Shown piece after piece: positions 1-12,944 of a DNA stretch of 64,000 nt. Every line of letters begins with the position of its first letter. Position 1 is the first letter of the stretch. A model generated the notes under the pieces. That model saw only the letters and a list, made by a program, of their open reading frames with translations, did not search any database and was not told the origin of the DNA. Both the position numbers and the translations under genes were made by a program. The stretch comes from Bactrocera neohumeralis (lineage: Eukaryota > Arthropoda > Insecta > Diptera > Tephritidae). Location: contig NC_065921.1 in NCBI RefSeq assembly GCF_024586455.1, forward strand, positions 77,700,720-77,764,719, written 5' to 3'.

Positions 1-290
1 TTTATATCACATCACATCGCGGCGTTAGCATCCCCTAAGCACTCGCTAAGCACGGTGCCTCCTTTTTCTTATAGAGCCAGCTGGCAACCAACCTCCCTTG
101 AAGTCACCCTGTGACTTCCACATGAAATTACATCGAGGCGTTAGAGTCCTTTAAGCACTGGTCAGGCTCAGTGTCTGCTTTACTTATATAGAGCCAGCTG
201 ATCGCCAGTTTATTGTGAAGTTTACCTCATGACTTTTAAATCAAATCACACCAAGGGGCGATAATCACCTACGTACTAGTCAGGCATGTA
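1..290. repeat. ~117-bp tandem repeat, at least 2.4 copies
   Basis: Three successive units begin near 15 (CATCGCGGCGTTAGC), 131 (CATCGAGGCGTTAGA) and 248 (CACCAAGGGGCGATAATC), spaced 116-117 bp. The first two also share 'TATAGAGCCAGCTG' about 60 bp further on. The third unit decays after about 285. The array probably continues to the left of the window. Non-coding, family unknown. Confidence 0.7.
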
Positions 291-1680
291 TACAAGAGAA
301 AAATGTAAGAAAGAGCTAAGTTCGGGTTCCGATTTTAAGAACTTACTATTTCCTAACTAACTGTCAATCTTGTTTCTTTCACTTCGTTCAAAGTTCTTTT
401 TTCGCACCAAACTTCTCTCATAGTTCAATACTTTGAATAATAAGGCATTTAACGAGGAGAGCAAATATCTTACATGCTTTCCTTTGTGCTCTCGTTTCTT
501 CCTTTCACAGGCAATTTTCAGCGCTACAAAATGAATGGAAGTAGAAAATGCCTTTGGAAAGACTTTTGATGTGACAAAGGAAACTTTGTGACAAAGTAGC
601 CGTAAGTGGGGCCATACAGTTTGACGGGAAGCTCATAGGCAACGGATGCTTAAATTTAGTAGCGCTTCAAAGAGGAACTGATAGAAACACGCTCTTTTTA
701 ACAACAAAAGCACACCGCTTTTCAGCAGAAGAAAAATTTTAGGGACAAAATTTAGAATCACCAAAAAAATTACACCATTTATCAAGCGCTAGAAAGACGT
801 TAAACTCTATTCTTTCAACTGGCATTCATTGAACTTCCTACTGCTTTTTCCGGCAGCTTAAAAAGGAATTATGCACAGAAGTGGACTCGCTGCCATTTTG
901 TAACTTTGTAGTTTTAAGTTTTCCAATTTTATTTCGTTTCTTCGTTTTGGCGCAGCGCTGACTCTATTAACCGCCAGCGAATTTCATTTCATTCCAACTT
1001 CAGCTTTGTCTTCGTCTTCATCTTTGTCATTTTTCATTCGTGCCCTCTCAGCCCATTCATTCACTAAACGCGAATTTACTCCTAAATTACATCAAAAAGC
1101 TGTATGAATATTACCTCCGCTTGAATCTGAAAGCGTCTTGCAGCTTGGCGCTTAGTCGCAGCTAAAATTCGAGTCCGCCAGTTGGTGTTAATTTCACTGC
1201 TTGCCTCAGCCTCTCCTCAGCGCTTTGTTTTTAAATGAGTCGCGGAATGTCGCAAGAATTTTGTCGGACTCGAAGTTGAAACCACCCTTACTCTCCGCTA
1301 TACATACAAGTAATTATGCAAAGAAAGTTGTTCGTTGTTGGAATCAAGTGAAGTGCAGTTTAGCGTGAAAATTTATGACAGGGACAAGCTCAGAGCTCAG
1401 GGTATCAGTTTTGCTGTGTGGTAGCAGTGGCAGATCCCAAGCAGCGACGGCGGTAGGAGCAAGTTTGACGACGCAGATATGAAGTGGCCAGCTAAGCCAA
1501 CTTAAGCTATCAGGCGAAAGCAAGAGCTTTACGAACAAGATTTTCATTATAAATTAAAAATGGATGAGAGCGGACTATTATAAGTCAAGTCAACTTAAGA
1601 AGACACGATTCATTTTGTACGCCAAGTAATTGATATGCACTTCGTTAGCCGGAGATAATATTTCAGTATTTTAGTTGGAA
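291..1680. other. Stretch without recognisable gene
   Basis: Only short, low-complexity reading frames on both strands. No transposase, reverse transcriptase or RNA gene motif was recognised. Could be single-copy host intergenic or intronic DNA. Confidence 0.4.
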
Positions 1681-1744
1681 TGAGATGGGGGTAGCAAAGG
1701 CAGGGGGTAGCAAAGGTGGTTTGTTCATGTCAGTTTGTTCACGA

Positions 1745-3300
1745 GATTTTGTATCCAGTTTCGTTGCCACCTATCAAAAAAAATAAACCAAAAAAATTTA
1801 GATCATGCATAAAATTCAATCCTTTTCACTAAACTATGACTGCAAAGTTAATATTATTATATTACGGAAAATATTTTTGACAAGCGTTGCCACCTTTTTC
1901 GAATTTTTTTTCTATTACATTGATAAACTAAATAAAAATAATAAGTGGTTTACAGCAGTATAAATAAGTTTTGCTGAACTTTTTTTCAAAGTGTTGCCGA
2001 TTTTAAACTGTTGCCACCTCTTAAAAAATATTAAAAATATTAAACCAAATTTAATTTTTAAAATTTAATAAGTACTTTTGACAAAACTACGACTACAATG
2101 TTAATATTATTACATTACTGAAAACATTTCTTACAAGTGTTGCCAGTTTCCAAAAAAAACAAATTAAACCAAACACTTTCAAAATGTAAATTTCTATATT
2201 TTTGTCAAAATATGGCTATAAAAGTTGATATTACTATATTTAAAAAAATATTTATGACAAAGGTTGCCATGTGTTTCGTTTTTTTTTAAGTGTTGCCGGT
2301 TTTAAGCTGTTGTCACTTTGCTTTACACTAAACCATAACAACAAAATTAATATTATTAAATTACTGAAAATATTTTTGACAAGGGTTGCCACCTGTTTCG
2401 AACTTTTCTATTACATTTATAAAATATGTAAATCAAAATAATAACGGCTGAGCAACAGAATAAATAACTTCTGCTGAATTTTTTTTTAAATTGTTGCCGG
2501 TTTTAAAATGTTGCCACCTTTTAGAAAATATTAAAAATATTAAACTAAAAATTTAAAAACTGCAAACTTATTTATCTTTATTAAAAAGGTCACAAAAGTT
2601 GATATTATTATATTACTGAAAATATTTTTGACAAGGGTTGCCACCTGTTGCAGATATTTTTTGTTACATTGATAAAATAATAAAAATACTAAAAGGTGCA
2701 CGACTGTATAAATAACTTCTGCTGAAAATTTTTTTAAATTGTTGACGGTTTTAAACTGTTGCCACCTTCTAAAAAATATTAAATCTGAAAAAAATGTTAA
2801 CGTATAAATATCTTTACTTTTCACTAAAATACGGCTATAAAACTTACAATTATTATATAACTGAAAATATTTTTGAAAAGAGTTGCCACCTATTTTTTAT
2901 TACACTGATAAAATTTAAAAAATTTTGCAAGTTAAACCTCAGTATAAATAACTGTTGCTGAAAATTTTTGAAAAATGTTGCCAGTTTGAAGGTGTGGCCA
3001 CCTTTTATAAATTTTTAAAAAATATTAAACCAAAATGAAAATCATAAATGTCTTTACTTTTCACTTAAATATGGCTATAAAAAATTATATATTACAGAAA
3101 TTATTTTTGACAAGGGTTGCCACCTGTTTCGGTTTTTTCACCTAAATTGATAAAGCAAATAAAATAATTCAAGATGAACATAAGTATAATATAAATAATT
3201 TCTGCTTAAAAAATTTTAAGAAGGGTTGACAGTTTAAAACCGTTGCCACCTTTTAAAAAACCAAAAAATTTAAAATCATAAATTTCTTTGCTTTTCACTA
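1745..3300 (+). repeat. GTTGCCACC satellite-like array 1
   Basis: A degenerate ~245-bp unit is repeated head to tail. Each unit has two related half-sites: one reads GGGTTGCCACCTGTTTCG (near 2380, 2635, 2880 and 3115), the other GTTGCCGGTTTTAAACTGTT followed by GCCACCTTTTA (near 1990, 2493, 2745 and 3227). Between them come CTTTTCACTAAAATATGGC and TTATTATATTACTGAAAATA. Spacing of the first half-site is 255, 245 and 235 bp. AT-rich, non-coding; short frames inside it are chance. The same motif organises arrays at 10490-11860 and 12945-14440 in the same orientation. Confidence 0.8.
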
Positions 3301-3329
3301 AATATGGCTGAAAAAGATTAGATTCGTGT

Positions 3330-3716
3330 CGAAACAGTTGTTGAAGACTTTAAAGTAAAATTTATGTTACCGCTAATCCAGACATGGCCTAATCCGGATT
3401 CCACTGTAATCCGGACAGGGTTAAAAAACTCAAAATTTCTATTATGTCCCTTGTAATCCGGACCGACATTCTCTATCCGTATTCTCTAATCCGGATCACA
3501 TGTTTATTATTCACTACATTCGCTTTTATGCTTTATTGGTTTAAGTTTTTTTTGTTTTTTTGGAACATGTGTATTATTTATTATAATAAACAAACGGAAA
3601 TTTATAAATATTTTTTCATAATACATAGTTCTAATATGTCTTTGGTAATCCGGATTTTCTTATATTCCGGATAGGGGCCAGTTTTAATTGATCCGGATTA
3701 GCGGGCCTCTACTGTA
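3330..3716. mobile_element. Pogo/Tigger-like terminal sequence or MITE
   Basis: The right end, read on the minus strand, begins CAGTAGAGGCCCGCTAATCC and is flanked by TA, which resembles pogo/Tigger/jerky-type ends. Subterminal AATCCGGA motifs occur at least six times between 3370 and 3700. On the left, CCGCTAATCCAGA near 3370 may be a decayed matching end, giving a ~350-bp non-autonomous element. No transposase is visible. The class assignment is an inference from the end sequence. Confidence 0.45.
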
Positions 3717-5170
3717 CCAACATTTTAGAACCACCCTAATGTTCAATTTAAGTATTAAAGCCGGTAAGTATGTCAGAGTCATTTGGTGCACGTTTGCAGC
3801 AAATCAAACAAAGCATTGACACAATTGACTCCAAACGCCGAAAGGAGACAGCAAGTCGACTCACACATGCACATAAATACAAAGAAAAAAAACCAATAAA
3901 AATTGTGCCAAACGAAATCTAATACGAAGTGTGCTAACCGTGCAAACAAAGGAATAAACATTGCAGAGCAGCAATAAAGCCACATGCATACAAAGCCACT
4001 CACACTCGCACACACACGCACAACGTAATCCAATTACATGTAACGTGCAACCAAATGGGATAAAACTATCGATGGCATCAAGTGGGCGCGAGGTAGAAAT
4101 GTAGGTGAGTGCGCTTGCTTTACAGTGGATTGCATAGGTGCATGCATGGAAGGGATCGAAGTAGACAGACTTGGCGCTCCAATCATGCATATTCCTTATG
4201 TAATATGCTTGGATTTCAGATATTTTGTAGATTTTATTAGATTTTATCACTGATGTGTGCTGAGTTGTTTCAACCTGAAGCCAAACATAAGGTACAAATT
4301 GAAGGATTTACACTGGTTACCAAGAACAAAATGGACCTTCGGAAAAATTGTATATTTAATATCATACAATGACATGTTTGAGAAAACGACGTACCAAACA
4401 CTTGCCTTCCAACATGTGTTCATGGCTATCTGCAAAGCAAGCAATATTCAACAAAAAACGTATATCCTTTGCTTTATCGAGTCTCCAAAATTTAATAAAG
4501 AATGTCTTATAGCAAGGCGTTTGTATGTGAAGCCAAGTATGCGTCTGTCTTTTGCTGCAAACTTCGGCAAACACAAGGAAACCAGCCAGCAAACGCAGAC
4601 ACATACAAACACATAACCACATGACGAAGAAATTGTTGAAAATAGGGTGCCGATGGAGGGAGTTTACTGCTAACTTTGCAGCTGAAGAAGAGGAAAAAGA
4701 GAAAACTGAGAAAAAGCTTATGAGATTTCAGTTGCTGGCTTAATCGAATTGAAAAACACATGTACAAAGGAAATGTTATATAGAGGATGTGACTGAAAAC
4801 GGAAAAAAATGCTAAAAATTGTGTAGTTGCTGTGTGGGCGGGTGAGTTTATGGGCGTGACTTCCGCGTGTCGCTTTGAAAACGCCTGCAAACAGCGATGC
4901 ACAAACACAGATTGATGTGAGGGGAAGTGTAGTAGAGGCTTCATGCTATTGATAATAATGTTATAACGGAAACTTAATATCTGTAAATGGAATGCACTTA
5001 AAAATGAATTTTTGTGTACTTTGAAACAAAAAGTAGACAAAAAATTCACTTTTTTTACAATTTTTTTTACAAACTCGCCGAAGTTAAAGTGAGTTATATA
5101 TAAATATTGCAGTCTGTTTCGCCATAACAGTTATTTTGCGCTGTTAGTGGTTACTACTGGTTTATTAGAA
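3717..5170. other. Stretch without recognisable gene
   Basis: Contains CA-rich microsatellite-like sequence (about 4000-4025) and several antiparallel open frames up to 180 codons with low-complexity Phe/Ser-rich or Thr/His-rich translations. None has a recognisable domain. No transposon motif was found. Confidence 0.4.
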
Positions 5171-5299
5171 GGAAAAGGAGGGCAGATCAAAGCATATCCT
5201 CAGGCGCATTTAATTTTTTTTTTAATATGGAAGCGAAAGTAAATTTAATTGTCAATGAAAATTAAAAAAATAAGAAAAATCCTTAACTTCTGTTACAAC

Positions 5300-5935
5300 A
5301 AAGCCATAATACCCTTCACAAATACCAAAAATTCCCTAGAAAAACGTCATTTTCATAGCTCGGTTTGTATGGCAGCTATATGTTATTGTTGTCCGATCTG
5401 AAAACTTTTTTCAGATTTTGTAGCAATGCTTTGGATAATAATTCACACCAAATTTTTTAAAGATATCTTGTCAAATAAAAAAATTTTTCATACAAGAACT
5501 GCATTTAGACCGATCAGTTTATATGACAGCTATATGCTATAGTAGTCCGATTGATAAAATTTCTTGGATATTTGTAGCACTATCTCAGGCAAAAACTCAT
5601 GCCAAATTTTATGAAGCTAACTCGTTAAATGAAAAGTTTTTCATACAAGCACTTGACATCAATCGTTCAGTTTATATGACTGCTATATGATATAGTAGTC
5701 CGATATCGGCGATTCAGACAAATGAGCAGCTTCTTGATGAAGAAATTACGTGTGCAAACTTTCAGAATTATATCTCCAAAACTGAGGTCCTAGTTCGCGT
5801 GTATACAGACGGATGGACTGGCGGACAGATGGACATGACTAAATCAACTCAGCTCATTATGCTGATCATTAAGGAGCTAAGTGTTACAAACTTCGTTTCA
5901 AAATTTAAATACCCTGCTTAGAATACAAAAATAAA
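5300..5935 (+). repeat. Dispersed dipteran repeat (GTATGGCAGCTATATG family)
   Basis: Contains TTTGTATGGCAGCTATATG near 5363 and two further diverged copies of the same phrase near 5517 and 5670, CATACAAG (5491 and 5642) and GTAGTCCGATATCGGCG near 5693. It ends TAAATACCCTGCTTAG. This phrase set is a common interspersed repeat of higher flies, recognised from memory; its transposon class is not established here. Related pieces lie at 27450-27660 (minus) and 36282-36412. Confidence 0.65.
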
Positions 5936-6430
5936 ATTTGGCATTAATAAATAAAGATAAGAAAATGTAGCATATCCTCAGGCGCACTTACAAAAGATGT
6001 AATAAATTCCAAGTTTTGAAATTAATATAAGCTTTTGTAAAATGAGACTTACAGAAATCTTTTTTTTGAATATTATAAATCATGCCGTTATGGTAAAAAA
6101 AAAAATAAAAATAAAAGCTGTGAGCATATGCATATTTATAAATATTTTATATATAAGAATATTAACAAACGCAAAAATTGAAAATAAATGTAAAACAATT
6201 AACTGTTTTAAATCACTGAGAAAGAAATACAAACCTTTTGAATAAACCTTCAACTATAAGGAAAACCGGAAAATATTTAGTATATCCTCAGGCGTTAGTT
6301 AATATTTTTAATTTTAATTACCTCTTGCAAACGATAATTGGAAAACAAAAATATTTATAATTCTTAATTGTCTGTTCTTTGCCATAGCTTTTTGAATAGA
6401 AACGCAAAATATAGCATATCTTCAGAAAAT

Positions 6431-7143
6431 ATAGCATACCAAAAGGCGCGACTTTAAAATACACTTTTTAAATGGGTGCAACCATAAGACTATTTGAGAA
6501 TGGAAAACCACATATGCATAACACACATAAACAGAAACATAACTTCAAGTTTTGAATGAAAAAAGCATTAGCATAGCTTTAGGCGCATCTTAAAATTAAA
6601 ACAAAAAATTACTTAATTTTTAATATTTGAATTGCAATACATATTGTTCATGACAACACTTATCACGCGTTCAAATCAATAAGCGCAAAAAAAACTTAGC
6701 ATATACACAGGCGCCATTTCAAATTTCAACCATGAAATGACTTGTATTTGCAAGTTTACTTACCTATTAAAAAGTAAAACCCGATGAAAAAATAAAGAAA
6801 AAGAAAGCTGCTAATTTGTAAAGGTCTTCAAAATATATAGCATATCTTCAGGCGCGATTTTAAAATATACTTTTTAATGAGTGCAAACACAAAGCTGTTT
6901 AAGAATGGAAAACCACATATACATAACACACAAAACCAGCAACATAACTACAAATTTCGAAAGAAAAAGGGCATTAGCATAGCTTTAGGCGCATATTAAA
7001 ATTGAAAATTTTAATTGATATTTACCACTTGAATTAGAACACATATTGCTTATCATAACACTTATCACCCGTTCAAATCAATAAGCGCAAAAAAAACTTA
7101 GCATATACACAGGCGCCATTTCAAATTTCAACTATTAAATGAC
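6431..7143 (+). repeat. ~400-bp direct duplication inside the array
   Basis: 6431-6743 and 6835-7143 are clearly homologous along their length. Shared landmarks include GAATGGAAAACCACATAT, CATTAGCATAGCTTTAGGCG, CAAATCAATAAGCGCAAAAA and AGCATATACACAGGCGCC. The copies differ by scattered substitutions and small indels, so the duplication is not very recent. Confidence 0.8.
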
Positions 7144-8340
7144 TTGAATTTTACAGCTACTGCAAGATTGCAAACCGAAAAATTTTTATAATCCTTCTAC
7201 CCACTCACCTCTTGTCTTACATACACAAAACGTAAGCTAGTCACTCAGCTAAACCCAGACTCAAACGCGCACTGCTGCTTAAAAGTCATTTACTTTCACA
7301 GCGTTCAAATTTACTTAATATCTCCGCCGCGTTGCTCTTACCAGCTCAGGTTTATTTCAAAATACGTTGGCGCCTGAATTGTTTTTGTCACGCATTTTCG
7401 GAGTGTGGCTGGTTGCTGAAATGTTCCTCAAATTTTCATTTTCGTAGCTGTATGGTCTTTCAGAGACAAGTATTTTATTAACTTTGGCCACCTCCACACT
7501 GTTTTCCGCTTTTTATTTTGCACTGCATCCTCCAGAAAATTCAATAGACTCGTCAAATGTCTCTTTCCTTACCACACCGTTACGTGTTGCCAATTTCGTT
7601 TCGGGCATTTCCGCTTGAGTCTCAGTTATTGCTGAAAATTGCTTGCCTTTCCAACTTTTCACACATGAACACCTCGTCCCAAACGAGTTTTTGCCTTTTT
7701 GCAACACGACGTGCGAGGTAAAAACTGCTCACAGAGAGACTGTCCATTTCTTCGTTTTGGTGCTTAAATTGATATTGAAGTTTAAGCTGACGCCGAAATT
7801 AAAATTGAGACCGTCGAAAGAGCTGCTGATTGTAACGAAACCTGAATTTTGCAATAGGGTCCAACAAAAACGTCTACAGAAAAGAATAACGGAGTGTTGT
7901 AGGAAGGTAGTTTGAAAATTTTAGTTGGCTTGTATTTCTAATAAGTTTTCAGCTGTCTCACCATTTAAGTTTGCTATCTAGTCGAGTTTTATCAGATGCA
8001 ATTGGAGGATTTGAAAACATGGAAACTCCTCAATATTGTCCATGGACCATAAAATACTAAATTTCATTCTTAACAGGTACCGAAAACAAAACACTTTCAT
8101 CCTAACAGCTTTCACGGCACTGTCCACCAAGTCAAAACCATGAATTTGCGATAAAGTCGAACTTCCACCGTAGGTAGCAGCAAAACTCACCTGAACTTAC
8201 AGCTTTCAAGTCACTTTCCGAAAAGTCAGACTGATTTCTGATGTCACGAACTTATTCTAAAGTAGAACCTCCTACTTAAGTATTGCTATGAAAGACAAAG
8301 TAAGAAAGAACTACTTATAAACGAGCATTATACGAACAAC
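7144..8340. other. Stretch without recognisable gene
   Basis: Overlapping open frames of 64-90 codons occur on both strands near 7513-7915, but they mirror each other and show no domain. Probably single-copy host DNA. Confidence 0.35.
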
Positions 8341-8344
8341 AAAT

Positions 8345-9484
8345 TATTTGAGATAATCCAGAAAGAAAGTAGGAGTTCTTATCCTTGACCTGACAAACTC
8401 ATCTTCTTCTATACAGCTTCTGCAGAGGGCGTCTGGTAGAATTCCCAGCCTTACTGTGTAGACACCAATAGGGCAATAATTTGTTAACAGCCACAATACT
8501 AGAGAGGGCTAGCCTTACTGAGGGCAAAGAGATTACTCTTGGATCGATCTTGAGCCAAAAAGCTTTTGCGACAGCTCATGTACCAATGGTGGCCCAGCGC
8601 TGGTCAAGCTTCCGTGAAGTCCAGCCATCTAGTGGTAGAACACAAGAGGATACGGGAAAACCGACCCGCTCCCATTCTCCCAATAGCAGTTCTGGGGTGC
8701 CTTTTTTGGCTAGCTAATCAGCTCTACAGTTCCCTGCGATTCCGCTGTGGCCTGGCACCCATACCAGTTTTATCACAAGACACTCGATCATCGAGGCACT
8801 CCTTGACCAGCCCTGAACGCACTGTTAATGAGCTGTGCCATCTGAGTGGGTAGTGAATTCTCTAAAGAAGGCTGCACTCCGGAGCAGCATATCTATTGCA
8901 GCCCAAGCAGCATATCTATTGCTCGTTTAATGGCGACAACCTCGTCCTGGAAGACACTGCAATAATCACGAAGTCTGATGCTTGATAGAGAGCTTCTGGC
9001 AAGAAACCGCTCCACCAACCTTCCCCCAACCTCATTTGACCCGTAAAGCAGCTCACTGCCGGCTTCTTTCCATCCATAACTTCCTCGCCGGTATATGTGT
9101 AGAGAAGAAGCGGCGGCCAGAGTTCGGTTTGGCGACTCCGTGATCCAAGTGAGCCGGTATGAAGTCAAAATGAGTGAGGATTTCCTAGTGTTTAGACAAT
9201 TGTTATTTTAGGAACCCAGACCCTCTGAGTCTGATGGCAACTTTCGCAGCCGCACACCTTCCGACGGTGTCTATGGCCAATATGTGCAAGATGGCGTTAA
9301 GTGCCATGGTTTGAATGGATCTTAGTGCACCACACATGATGTTGAGCGCCGTCCGTTGAACTGACTCGAGTTTCTTTGCAAGTGTGGTCTTTTCTAGAGC
9401 TCTCCACCACATAAAGACATAGAACATAATGGGCTTGACTATGCTGTCGTAGAGCCAGAAACCACTTTCTTTGAAAGACTCCAT
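8345..9484 (-). pseudogene. LINE ORF2 3' portion with RNase H domain
   Basis: Read on the minus strand, 9484-9203 encodes the post-RT region of a non-LTR retrotransposon (LYDSIVKPIMFYVFMWWRAL ... SVQRTALNIMCGALRS). 9168-8893 carries the start of RNase H, with VFQDEVVAIKRAIDM. About 8770-8690 carries WVPGHSGIAGNCRAD followed by a stop. Near 8490-8400 comes the tail NYCPIGVYTVRLGILPDALC-RSC. This order (RT end, RNase H, Cys-containing tail) is typical of I/LOA/R1-type LINEs. Frameshifts and stops break it into several frames and the 5' part is absent. It transposed by target-primed reverse transcription when active; it is now dead. Confidence 0.8.
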
Positions 9485-10489
9485 CTTTTTAATTAAGAAA
9501 TAGTTTTCCTAAATATATGCAACACATATGTAATGTAATGATGTCCTTCGTCACAAATTCCACACCTCTCCAACTTGCTATTTTGCATTCATTCCACTCC
9601 AATAAATAGCTACTTCCTTCTTTTCATCCGAGTAGATTTTGTGTAGTCAACTCGAAGACCAATTGCGACCTCCGACAGCACAGTCTCACCCTCAAATGCA
9701 ATCACATGAGCAATAGATACGTTTGTAGATTTCTCTACTTCTAGAGACTACAGTGCCGAATCTCCGCTTTTCATTTCACATTTCACGTTTCCTTGGATGT
9801 ATTGCGGGCACATCAGCCAAGCAGGTGCGAAATAGCCACATTTGTCCGCTGCAGTCAGGCGTTCATTGCAGAAACTTGGCAACTTAGCAAATTACTGAAA
9901 CTTGAAATATGGTAACAGCAAAGCACAAATGGAAATCGCTTCGCCAACCAGCGGCGGCTATTGTGTGGAAGAGCTCGTGATAGTAAGGAATACAACTCAA
10001 AATCGAGGCAAGGCAGCAAGTTGAAGAAAGGTGTAAACTTTGCAAGGACACCGCACTGCTGGAGATGTATGTAAATGTATTGATGTTGAGCTATATATCT
10101 ACATATATATAAGTTGCTTGCTGTCCATTTAAATGGAAAATATTACCGCAGTGAAGCGGAGAGACGGAAGAGAAAGTGTGGTAGGAATTATGATAATAGC
10201 TGCCGCAAGAATGAGTAATATGAGTAAGAGAAATTTTAGAGGGTTACAAAATGTGACTCACTGATGACTTAGATGGTGTTGAAATATGCAATTTAAATAG
10301 AAGAGACTCATTTTTCAAGAATTAGTTGGTAAGATAGTGATCGGAGAGGCAGAGAGAGAGAGCGAGGTATGGAACTCCCGATCTAAAAGTAAAACCCGAT
10401 TAAAAAGTAAAAAAAAGGATAGCTCACCGATGCGAAATTTGTGTTCAATCTTCCACTGTTCGGTGTTATACCCGTACGCTTTCAAAAAA
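9485..10489. other. Stretch without recognisable gene
   Basis: No domain or repeat structure was recognised. A GA-rich run occurs near 10345-10362. Possibly host intergenic DNA. Confidence 0.35.
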
Positions 10490-11860
10490 AAGTTTTTGGA
10501 AAGTTGCCACCTGACTGAAAAAAATCAATCATAAAAATTTGTTACGAGAGACTGAAACTGCTGTACTAGCAGCAAATTAGGAGATTAAGGTGAGCTTACG
10601 ATTGACATATTTTTGGCAGTGGAGTTGCCACCTGCATAAAATTTTTACTTTAAAAATAAATTATAATAAATATTGTAGTAATAAATAAAAAATAAATAGC
10701 TAAAAATATTTCTTACACTGAAGGAATTTAAGAGAGTTCGTATTTGGTTATATTTTGAGAAGTGTTGCCACCGGGAAAAAATATTAGCACCTAATTAGAA
10801 AAAAAATGATGGTAATTCAAAAACACAGCTTTAAATAATAAATTTATTTTAAGAAATAGTACGATAAAAAAATTTTGAGAAGAGCTGCCACCCGTTTGAA
10901 ATTTTTATTATATTATACTGGCACCAAAAATAAAATATATTTTATGGTATATACATATAACTAACTTAAGAGGTTAGAAAAGACTTACGGTTGAACAAAA
11001 TTTTTGAAAGTGTTGCCACCTGAAAAAAAAGATTAGCACATAATTAGAAGGTTAAAGATAATAATTAAAAATTATCTTTAAGAAATAGTAACAATAAAAA
11101 ATATTTGAGAAGAGCTGCCACTCGTTTAAAAAACTTTATAATAAATATTGAAACTATAAATGAAAAATAAATAATTACCAAATAGGTATCCACTGAAGGC
11201 TTTTAAGAGAGTTTGTATTTGCAAATAATTTGTTAAGTGTTGCCACCCGAAAAAAAATATTAGCACATAATTAGAAAGATAATTATCATTACTTAAAAAT
11301 GGCTCTAAGAAAAAACTTTTCTAGAAACGAGTATAATAAATAAAATTTTAAAAGAGCTGCCACCTGTTTTATTATATTACATTGATATCAAAAATTAAAT
11401 ATACATATGTTACGGTATAAATAACTAGCTAATGTGGTTAAAAATACTTACGAATGAAAAAAATTTTTGGAAGGGTTGCCACCTGAAAAAAATATTAGCA
11501 AAAAATTAGAAAGGTAAAGATAATAATAAAGAAACGGTTTTAAGAAATACAGCTTTTTATGAAATAATACAATAAAAAAATTTTTTGAGAAGAGCTGCAA
11601 CCCTTTTTTAACGTTTTTTTATATATGTTTATATACCACTGGCAAAAATAAAATATACATATGTTATGGTATATATATACATATAACTAGCTAATGAGGT
11701 TAAAAAATATTAAGATTGAAAAAAATTTGGTAAGGGTTGCCACCTGAAAAAATATTAGCAGAAAAAAGTAAAAGTAAAAATAATAATTAAAAATACAGCT
11801 TTCAAAAATAGTACAAAAAAATTTTTAGAAGAGCTGCCACCTTTTTAAGTACTTTATAAT
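10490..11860 (+). repeat. GTTGCCACC satellite-like array 2
   Basis: Alternating half-sites GTGTTGCCACCTGAAAAAA (near 10763, 11011, 11238, 11476 and 11735) and GAGCTGCCACCTGTTT (near 10883, 11113, 11354, 11592 and 11832) recur roughly every 120 bp, a composite period of 227-259 bp. Conserved linkers include ATTAGCACATAATTAGAA after the first half-site and TTTATAATAAATATTGAA after the second. Non-coding and very AT-rich. The core motif is shared with arrays 1 and 3, but the linkers differ. Confidence 0.8.
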
Positions 11861-12944
11861 AAATATTGAAATGAAAAATAATATTTAATCAAACAAACCT
11901 GAAATTAGGCAACGTTACACATATTTTTGACCTTCATAATAAAAACGGGCTCTCAAAAATAATTCAAAACTATTTTATAAAAATATACATATGAAAAAAA
12001 TTATGAAAAATATTTTCCGCACACCCTAATGTAAACGCACACATACATTTACACTTATGCGCATATGCCGATAAAATAAAAATCCTTTTCGAAATCTCTA
12101 AGTAACTATTAAGCACTCCACTCCCGCTAAATTAAAATGCTTTTTCCCTCTCATCGCACTATGCATTTGCACTGCACAACAACAACAGCACTGCAAAACA
12201 ACAATAATAAAAACAAACGACTTGCATTTGTATGAGTGCAATGCAAACTTTTACCTTTCATCTTTGCGGTGAACCGCACCAAAGCGGTATGCCAACTTAA
12301 TCTGTGTAAGCCAACAAAGCACGAACAACAACAAAAGCAATAACCGACACACACATTCGCATTGTGAAACGAGTGTGTGTGCGCTGTGTTTATTTGTGTG
12401 CATATAAGCATCTCGAGCATTTATTCTACGAATTTATGTTATCCATTAAGATTTTATTTCGCACATGGCACACACACACATACATACTAACACAGATATG
12501 TGTAAACACACAGAGAAAATATGTATTTTGAATGCAAGTAACAGCCCGCTCGCTTAATAGCGGCATTCACTTTTACCGGAGCTTTTAGGTCATGAAGAGG
12601 TTTACATACGAACTAACGGCACATTTTCACACACCTATGCAGTTGATGTGGAATATGGAGAAAAGTAAAGTTTTACGCTTCGATACACAAGTATTATAAA
12701 ACAAGAGAACTTGACTGCACCGCACAAGTTTCGAGAGTAATTCCAAGAAGAACATGGTGCTTGTCTAAATAGGCGTACTTAAGAACGCTGCAACTGTGTG
12801 GGTTGAAACTACTGTATGAAATCGTGAAAAAATATCTTCAAGCATTTGATTATATTTCAGTATTTTTGTGGGTGAAGAACATCGTCTAGTGAAGTTTACT
12901 ATAAATGTACGACAAACGCTGGCCGTAGTATAAGCAATGTTTGT
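11861..12944. other. CA-rich stretch without recognisable gene
   Basis: Contains CAACAACAACAG-type triplet runs near 12176-12225, a (CA)n tract near 12471-12483 and no recognisable domain. Such CAA/CA runs are common in fly non-coding DNA. Confidence 0.4.

Larger units (their letters stand above)
5185..7143 (+). repeat. TAGCATATC..CAGGCGC tandem array
   Basis: The motif TAGCATATCYTCAGGCGC or a close variant recurs near 5190, 5969, 6280, 6412, 6568, 6697, 6838, 6973 and 7098, always on the plus strand. Three variants (CATATCTTCAGGCGC, CATAGCTTTAGGCGC, CATATACACAGGCGC) alternate in fixed order in the last part, so the array has a higher-order period of about 400 bp. The 5300-5935 dispersed repeat lies inside it. 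Non-coding; function unknown. Confidence 0.7.

Noticed and set aside
4507..5049. 180-codon minus-strand frame
   Set aside because: Low-complexity Ser/Phe/His-rich translation, overlapped by frames on the other strand, no domain and no transposon context. Considered chance.
5185..7143. Regularly spaced short motif, considered as a CRISPR array
   Set aside because: Spacing is 120-300 bp and the spacers are themselves repeated; eukaryotic context. It is a satellite-like tandem array.
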